NCBI RefSeq assembly: GCF_030269925.1
Contig: NC_085121.1
Coordinates: forward strand, 11,239,501-11,303,500
Origin: Bombyx mori
Lineage: Eukaryota > Arthropoda > Insecta > Lepidoptera > Bombycidae
Direction of reading: 5' to 3'
DNA: 64,000 bases
A program made the position numbers and the translations under genes. Positions 57,901 to 64,000 of the stretch are shown here, in pieces (position 1 is the stretch's first letter; the number at the start of each line of letters is the position of its first letter). A model generated the notes under the pieces. It made no database searches. It was given only the letters and a program-made list of their open reading frames with translations, and was not told the origin of the DNA.

Positions 57901-60900
57901 TAAAGTAACAGATGTCGTCAGAGATGATTGACTGACTTTGTATGCGGTGAGTAGTTGCACCATTTTTGGCCGATTATTTACCGTGCCCCTGTTGTCACTT
58001 CCTCGATGTTTTTATTTTTATTGCTTAGATGGGTGGACGAGCTCACAACCCACCTTGTGTTAAGTGGTTACTGGAGCCCATAGACATCCACAACGTAAAT
58101 TCGCCACCCACCTTGAAATATAAGTTCTAAGGTCTCAACACTAAGTATAGTTACAACGGCTGCCCCACCCTTCAAACCGAAACGGTACCCACCCGCGCGG
58201 ACTCACAAGAAGTCCTACTACAGTAATTACGCAAATCATAATTTTGCGGATTTCATTTTTATTACACGATGTTATATTCCTTCACCGTGAAAGTCAATCG
58301 TGAATATTTGTTAAGTACGTATTTCCAGACAACAGATTTTACTTTATTTAGAACTTTTTGAAAGTTTATCATTATCTTCAAAATTGGTAGATAAGCTTTT
58401 TTTATCGCCGCGATAACGGAAGCTGGAAAGATGACATATTTGACCCCCCTTTTGAAATATACTTACATTATTTACGTTAAATCAGACTATCGTTATATGT
58501 ATATAAAGTATATATTTGTTATAGCTACTGTAGCGGCGCCGCATTTCGTTAGTTGAACAATGACAAATATCTTGCCCGAAGAGTCAATAACAATTAGTTA
58601 ATTATGTGAATGATGATATACATTAACTTGGATTAAGTTGATGTGTTGTTGTACTAGGTGTCAGTTGAAAAACTATGCTAAAAGATAATTAATATTATAT
58701 ATATAAGAATAAATGAGTACCTTCACATTCAGTAAGCAAGAAGAAGTTTATAGGTACTGTCAGCACCATCGCAATCCCAAGAGTATAAAATGGTAGTCCA
58801 AAGCCCCCGATCTACCTGAAACATTGAAGTTTTTGTACATTTACATGCTGATTCTATTTTTTTTTTCACTATCACATGATTGGGGCATACAATCTTAAAT
58901 GAAACCGTTACCCTTACTATTTGTAAATAATTGAATAATCGGCGATAAATGACACATGGTTTTCTGCCCCAAATTAGAATTCCATGTGCTATGAAACCAG
59001 AGACTGATAAACTCTGATATATTGAAAACGACAAACATGCTTTTTTTTGTTCCAGAAAATGCCTTTCTGTCTATTGGCAACCAAATACATTTTATGAGCT
59101 ATTACAAGAAAAAATGGTTAAATTCATACCGAGTACAATAAACCGCCTATCGCCGGTCCCACTGACATTCCGAGTCCTACAAAGGTCTCTAAAATGCCAA
59201 GCACTGAACCGATGTTGTCGGGAAAAGCGTTAACGACGAACACGTAGCTGGCCGTAGAATACGCACTAGCTCCCAGCGCCTCCAACCCTCTTATTAAGAA
59301 ACAGAGGGCTGTGAATGTTGTCTTATCTTCTATTAGTTCCAACGTTCTGAAATAAAAAAAATTTTTCCTTCGGATATTTTTTCATTGTCAAGAATGTGCT
59401 GAAAAATGTTTAGGCTTAATATTTTCACCCTGTACATCTGAATGCCTTCGATATTGCCTATTTACCCTTCAGATTAACAATGTTTGAAATGGATCATAAC
59501 TAAATAGTTCTATGATTTTAAAGTCGTAATTTTATTTAACGAGCATTAACTCCATCCACTATGCAAAGGAAGCTCGACCTTTACAGCTTTCCTTATTGAG
59601 CAAATCAGAGCGCTAATTTTCATTACATTTAAAAAAAACTCAATTACATTTATGTACAATTGGTTTGCTTGGATTTAAAATCCAATGCGGGACAATTTTT
59701 ATTATTAGAATTATTATTTTTGCGAGATTCAATTCAACATTATTGTTGTAACTAACTTTAAGCTCGGAATAAACACAACAAATTACGGCCATCGCAGTTA
59801 GCGTAATACTATTTTTCGGTATTGTTTAATTCATTCTTATATTATAGATATAAAATTACAATTTTCTTGACGGCTATGTATTATAATAAAACGTTTATAT
59901 TTTAACTTACCCAAATAATACATTACACACTCCAGCCACTAACATCCCAGCGGTAAACATAAATTTCGCGCCCACGGCCGGTAGCTGTGAATCATATTGA
60001 GATAAAATGTTATAACCTGTTTTCTGATTACAAATATAACGGAGGGCATGTATAGCTTATAATATGTAGGGATTGTTCATAATTATTGCAAAAAATATTT
60101 CCTTTTTTCGATGAAGTTTCATTGGTTTACGATAATTATTGTATCTTGTTTATCTGTTATCATCGCTTGGAAATTGCATTGTGAGTTTGTGACTTAACAA
60201 ATTCTTGACAGTTTGAACTTTACGCTTAATAAATTAAAATCTTGTGTAACATTTTTTTTAATTAATAGCCAAATTATGTTTAATTCGTGTGTAAGTTGAT
60301 ATTTTTCAGTGTCATAACTGTTTGTGTATATATAGATGTGATGATGTAGAATATGTAAGATATGTATATATAGACGACAAAGCAGAGACATAAGGGCGAC
60401 CTGTTTCACATAGGATTAACTCATCACAAATACAACAATAATAAGTATTTGTGCCAAGCTTAGATAATGAAAATAGTTTTACGTAAAAACTAAGGTATTT
60501 TTTCACAGTTTTGTCTCGTTACTTTTGTAATATGATCATGTATGGACGGTTTCTTGACAGCACAACATAGAACAACATTGAAGACGTCGTGGCCTAACGG
60601 ATAAGACGTCCGGTGCATTCGTGTTGAAGCGATGCACCGGTGTTCGAATCCCGCAGGCGGGTACCAATTTTTCTAATGAAATACGTACTCAACAAATGTT
60701 CACGATTGACTTCCACGGTGAAGGAATAACATCGTGTAATAAAAATGAAACCCGCAAAATTATAATTTGCGTAATTACTGGTGGTAGGAACCTCTTGTGA
60801 GTCCGCACGGGTAGGTAACACCGCCCCGCCTATTTCTGCCGTGAAGCAGTAATGCGTTTCGGTTTGAAGGGTGGGGCAGCCGTTGTGACTATACTGAGAC

Positions 60901-62350
60901 CTTAGAACTATATCTCAAGGTGTGTGGCGCATTTACGTTGTAGATGACTATGGGCTCCAGTAACCACTTAACATCAGGTGGGCTGTGAGCTCGTCCACAC
61001 ATATAAGCAATAAAAAAAAAATAAAAAAATTTGAATCGAAGTAGACACTGATGTACATACATACATCACGTAAATGTTTTGTTAGAATTTATTAATGTCG
61101 TTATCTATTCCGTGTGTATAAAGTATAGATCAGCGGAAGTACATGTTGCATTAGCATTGAAAATGACATCATCGTTTATTTTCTATATTTACGCATTTGC
61201 AATAATTGTTTTAACGATCAATATTTTCCTACAACAAGTTTTGCTGACTTTATTTTATATGGCTTCTTGAAAGTTGTATCCAGAGGTCACAATATTCATA
61301 ATATGAAACTCCGAAATAATTGAAAGGGTGACTTGCAAATTCAAGGACTCGATTTACTTGTTTGGTTCACTTTCTTTGTTCAGTTTACGTACACTAAGTA
61401 TGTTAAAGCCTTGAAAATTTTTAAGCATGTGTGATTATAAAATTTTCAGTACCTATCAATTTGTAGTTATCTTTTTGTTTAATGAATACGAAAATAACGT
61501 ATAAATGATTTGTGAAATACTACAATTTTTTATTCAATAGGATACATGTTTACGTAGAATAACAAGGATCAATTTTAATGACCATTGATTGCCGATCATG
61601 GCCAATCCGAAATAGCCCTGAATGTCAGAGGTAAATCATCGGATGTCTACGGTTCCAAGTTTTCAAATAATTGTGAAATTGTGTTCGTCAGTTAACGGCT
61701 TGAGGTTCTTATAGATGAATGTTTTGAGTTTTCTTTGTAGTTAGTTGTATGAGCGTAGTTTATCAGATTGAGTTTATCAACCATAGCGTAGCTGAATTAG
61801 CTCTTTAGTTTAGCAGCGAATAGATAGGTATAAAGAACATAGATTGATTTAAAATGTTGCTTGTATAGTACCACCAACTTGCGGCGTTTCAGTAATCACA
61901 AAGATTAGTTTTTTTTCTCTTCATATCATGCGATACTATATATATATATAATAGCGAAAAGCGGCTTGGTTTGATGGGTAAAATTAGAAGTAGAATAATA
62001 TATAGTAATACGTTTAATACAATTACCTATCTGATCGTGAGTGATCAAATTTAAATACTTACGAATTTCCCGAATAAAGGCGACGTTAAAAACATGATGA
62101 CAGCATAGAAACTGAACACCATTCCGCATGTAGTATCTGACAGTCCTTTAGATGACGCTTCTCTCGGGAAGAATGGAGCCATAACGCTCATGGAACAAAA
62201 GCTCATGAAATCTACAATCGCGAGTGAAGCCAAGGTTAAACGCTGTCGGCCGCTCAGCAGCCGGAATGCGCCTGGATGTAGCTTTCTTTGTGTGCGCACC
62301 AATCTGTTGAAACAAGCTCTGCCTATAGTCGCCAACCAAAATAATTCCAT
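54959..62350 (-). CDS. SLC18B1-like major facilitator transporter
   Basis: Exons in order: 62350 (or an acceptor at 62303) to 62063, 59984-59911, 59346-59130, 58811-58721, 57865-57631, 57547-57449, 56560-56465, 55178-54959. All joins are in phase; from ATG 62350 the product is 439 residues. MFS landmarks run in order: SVMAPFFPREASSKGLSDTT (TM1 end), PLFGKFLPAVGAKFMFTAGM, VNAFPDNIGSVLGILETFVG, GLGMSVGPAIGGLLYSIGGF, then ...TWAFLDPTLEPHM, IFSPIWGWVADR and SLGEVFGPALGGALTQRYGF in the C-terminal half. Twelve membrane segments are expected. The closest family is SLC18B1 (vesicular polyamine/monoamine transporter type). The 5' end is uncertain: a Bm1 starts immediately upstream of the ATG, and an alternative splice acceptor (TTTCAACAG) could link to an exon outside the window. 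Confidence 0.88.
55522..55740 (+). mobile_element. Bm1-type SINE, degraded
   Basis: TTTTGTGAGCCCTCTCGGGT...CTATTTCTGCCCGGAAGCAG...GCAATGAAAAGG follows Bm1 order. In the last intron of the SLC18B1-like gene. Confidence 0.65.
55900..56262 (+). mobile_element. Non-LTR retrotransposon 3' fragment with RT C-terminus
   Basis: A 92-residue frame (55913-56191) with LYHRTARHRSRVHPYYLEPL and FLPRTIRLWNELPSTVFPER is followed by the 3' UTR and an AATAAAATAAAATAAAA tail. 5'-truncated in the last intron of the transporter gene, in opposite sense. A near-identical copy is at 25147-25570. Confidence 0.9.
56955..57113 (+). mobile_element. Non-LTR retrotransposon 3' end, degraded
   Basis: GTTCTTCTTCAAACGAGGCTTG to GGCAATAAAAAAAAAG is the same 3' end as 56100-56262, with substitutions and a small deletion. 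In an intron of the transporter gene. Confidence 0.85.
58011..58327 (-). mobile_element. Bm1-type SINE, nearly complete body
   Basis: Inverted Bm1 from TTGCTTAGATGGGTGGACGA to the GTTAAGTACGTATTTCCAG body segment; the tRNA head is missing. An internal deletion removes the TATTACTGCTTCACGGCAG block. In an intron of the transporter gene. Confidence 0.87.
59985..62062. other. First intron of the SLC18B1-like gene
   Basis: AT-rich. It contains the full-length Bm1 at 60580-61030; no other exon is required by phase, since exons 62350-62063 and 59984-59911 join at phase 0. Confidence 0.7.
60580..61030 (+). mobile_element. Bm1-type SINE, full length with tRNA-like head
   Basis: Head TCGTGGCCTAACGGATAAGA and TGTTCGAATCCCGCAGGCGG (A/B boxes), body through CGTTTCGGTTTGAAGGGTGG, tail CAATAAAAAAAAATAAAAAAA. 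It is the best-preserved copy in the window. Inserted in the first intron of the transporter gene, opposite to transcription. Confidence 0.93.
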
Positions 62351-62590
62351 GGTGGTAGGACCTCTTGTGAGTCTGCGCGGATAGGTACCACCGCCCTGCC
62401 TATTTCTGCCGTGAAGCAATAATGCGTTTCGGTTTGAAGGTTAGGGTAGCCGTTGTAACTATACTGAGACCTTAGAACTTATATCTCAAGGTGGGTGGCC
62501 CGTTTACGTTGTAGATGTCTATGGGCTCCAGTAACCACTTAACGCCAGGTGGGCTGTGAGCTCGTCCACCCGTCAAAGCAATAAAAAATA
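62351..62590 (+). mobile_element. Bm1-type SINE, headless
   Basis: Starts GGTGGTAGGACCTCTTGTGA directly at the putative start codon of the transporter gene and ends AAGCAATAAAAAATA. Confidence 0.92.
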
Positions 62591-62624
62591 TATATTATAA
62601 AGCATATTTTTCATATTTTCTTAA

Positions 62625-62915
62625 AGATAAGACGCCTGGTGTATTAGTATCGAGCGATGAGACTATGAGGTAGTGTTCAAGTCCGGTAGGCAGATACCGG
62701 TTTTCGTATTGAAGTACGTATACAATTAATGTTCACAAATGCTTTCCGCGGCAAGGAATACTAACGTGTACTAAAAACAAAACTCGCAAACGTAAAAACT
62801 GTGATTAGCTTAATAGACCTCAGTTCTCAACGTGAGCGGCATTAAAATTGTCACGTCTATGGGCTCTGATGTTAACTGAACACCAGATGAACTCATTTAT
62901 CAGTCTATCTAAAAA
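62625..62915 (+). mobile_element. Bm1-type SINE, degraded, with head
   Basis: AAAGATAAGACGCCTGGTGT...AAGTCCGGTAGGCAGATACC resembles the tRNA-like head; a shortened body follows. An old copy. Confidence 0.55.
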
Positions 62916-63014
62916 ATCGAACTAAGCCCTCCACTTTCAACGGCCCAACCTTAAGACTATAGGTGTTGTAAACATTATATATACATAACACAACAAAAAT
63001 ACATGGTGTAAACA

Positions 63015-63185
63015 TAGAGCGTCTTGTAATGTCGCACTGGTGGGTGCTACCACGTTGTGTAGTTCTGTCGGGAAGCCGTCACGTGTTCAGGTTTGAAGGG
63101 CGGGGCAGCTGTTACAATATTGCGACTTCGACTTCATGTGCTACATACATTAATATCGCGTCATGTTCACGGGCACCATATCAAA
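63015..63185 (+). mobile_element. Bm1-type SINE, degraded
   Basis: GCGTCTTGTAATGTCGCACTGG...AGGTTTGAAGGGCGGGGCAG matches a Bm1 middle segment with many changes. Confidence 0.55.
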
Positions 63186-63399
63186 CTCAACACTATTAAT
63201 TAAATTAAGCAGAAATAAGCGAGGCCACCGACAGATATCTTCCCTTTGGACTACAAATCTTAAGCCTCTTTTTGGTTTTTGTTACGTTGCGTGCCAATAT
63301 TCATGATATGGCTTTGAGAATGATTTTGTTTAGTATTATCAAGAGCCCGTATTACTTTTCGAAAACGTTCTAAATACACTGCTTTAAAACAGTCACGAG

Positions 63400-63600
63400 T
63401 AGCGCGACCTAGCTGATAGATACAACCTACTGAGTTTCTCGCTAGATCTTCTCAGTGGGTCGCGATTCCGATCAGGTAGTAGATTCGGCGAAGCGCAATT
63501 CTTGCTAGGGTCAGTGTTAGCATTTCTTTCAGGTTGAGCCCGTGAGCTCACATACAGGTCTGAACGAAGTTGGAATAGCCTCTTAGGCTATCAACGATTA
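63400..63600. repeat. Dispersed repeat family with AATCTACCACCGGATCGG signature, inverted
   Basis: CTACTGAGTTTCTCGCTAGA and CGATCAGGTAGTAGATTCGG are the reverse complement of the 5395-5660 family; followed by TTCAGGTTGAGCCCGTGAGC. Confidence 0.6.
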
Positions 63601-63814
63601 GATAGAGGGAAAAGGTAATGGGGCAGTAGTCATGGTCGCCAAGCATGTGACTGTAGCTAAGAATTAAATTTGTTATCATATTGATTTTCATTATTACAGT
63701 ATAGGTAATGATCCTTTTTGTTCGAATAAATAATATTATTATTTATTCACTATGACTTCTTATGTCAAATAGGTAGGTATAATCTACAGGGTAAAACGTC
63801 TTAGCTAGGTCTTT

Positions 63815-63975
63815 TTTTGCTTAGTCAGATGAACGAGCTTATTGCTCACCTTATGTTAAGTGGCAACTGGAGCCCATAGGCAGCAACAACGTAAGCTCCG
63901 CTAGGAGACTTGAGTTCCTAGTTCTATAGTACAACGGCTACCGCCGGCTACCCTTTACGTTGGAAGATAATACTG
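63815..63975 (-). mobile_element. Bm1-type SINE, degraded
   Basis: TTGCTTAGTCAGATGAACGAGC...TTAAGTGGCAACTGGAGCCC, inverted Bm1 tail, old copy near the window end. Confidence 0.6.
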
Positions 63976-64000
63976 CTACTACTTACTACTTGTTAACCCG

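Noticed and set aside
60585..60665. tRNA gene
   Set aside because: Same reason: tRNA-derived SINE head of the full-length Bm1 at 60580-61030.

Overview
The window comes from a lepidopteran genome, almost certainly a silk moth (Bombyx). It is AT-rich and littered with Bm1-type tRNA-derived SINEs (about 18 copies or fragments, two with the tRNA-like head), 3' ends of one non-LTR retrotransposon, Helitron-like elements and mariner remnants. Genes have short GT-AG exons separated by introns that hold these repeats. There are no bacterial-style operons, rRNAs, CRISPR arrays or true tRNA genes.

Layout. (1) 344-15650, minus strand: a 15-exon gene whose exons all join in phase into one 863-residue reading frame. 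It is a poly(ADP-ribose) glycohydrolase (PARG) homologue in which the catalytic residues are replaced and about 400 residues are inserted inside the catalytic fold. (2) 17356-18009, plus strand: a complete intronless adenylate kinase 3. (3) 18.0-30.9 kb: intergenic, with repeats, a perfect 32-bp hairpin, a 210-bp tandem duplication and a small GC-rich island. (4) 30.9-46.3 kb, plus strand: a tandem cluster of lipocalin-like secreted proteins. Three complete three-exon genes (B, C, E) share four cysteines, a G-x-W motif and a hydrophobic C-terminus suggestive of a GPI anchor. Two extra first exons (A, D) lie just upstream of B and E and have no exons 2-3 of their own. (5) 50723-51553, plus strand: an intronless protein of the ommochrome-binding type. 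(6) 52.5-53.2 kb, minus strand: the last two exons of an unidentified Asn/Lys-rich protein. (7) 54959-62350, minus strand: an eight-exon major facilitator transporter of the SLC18B1 family, ending downstream of its apparent start in a Bm1 insertion.

How the genes relate. The PARG-like gene and AK3 are divergently transcribed from a 1.7-kb interval. The lipocalin cluster, the ommochrome-binding protein and the SLC18B1-type transporter would all handle small ligands, pigments or amines, but any functional link between them is only suggested by adjacency. The most interesting signals are the PARG pseudoenzyme and the repeated 'two first exons, one body' layout of the lipocalin cluster.

Exon boundaries were placed by eye from splice consensus, reading phase and paralogue comparison. 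No transcript or database evidence was available.
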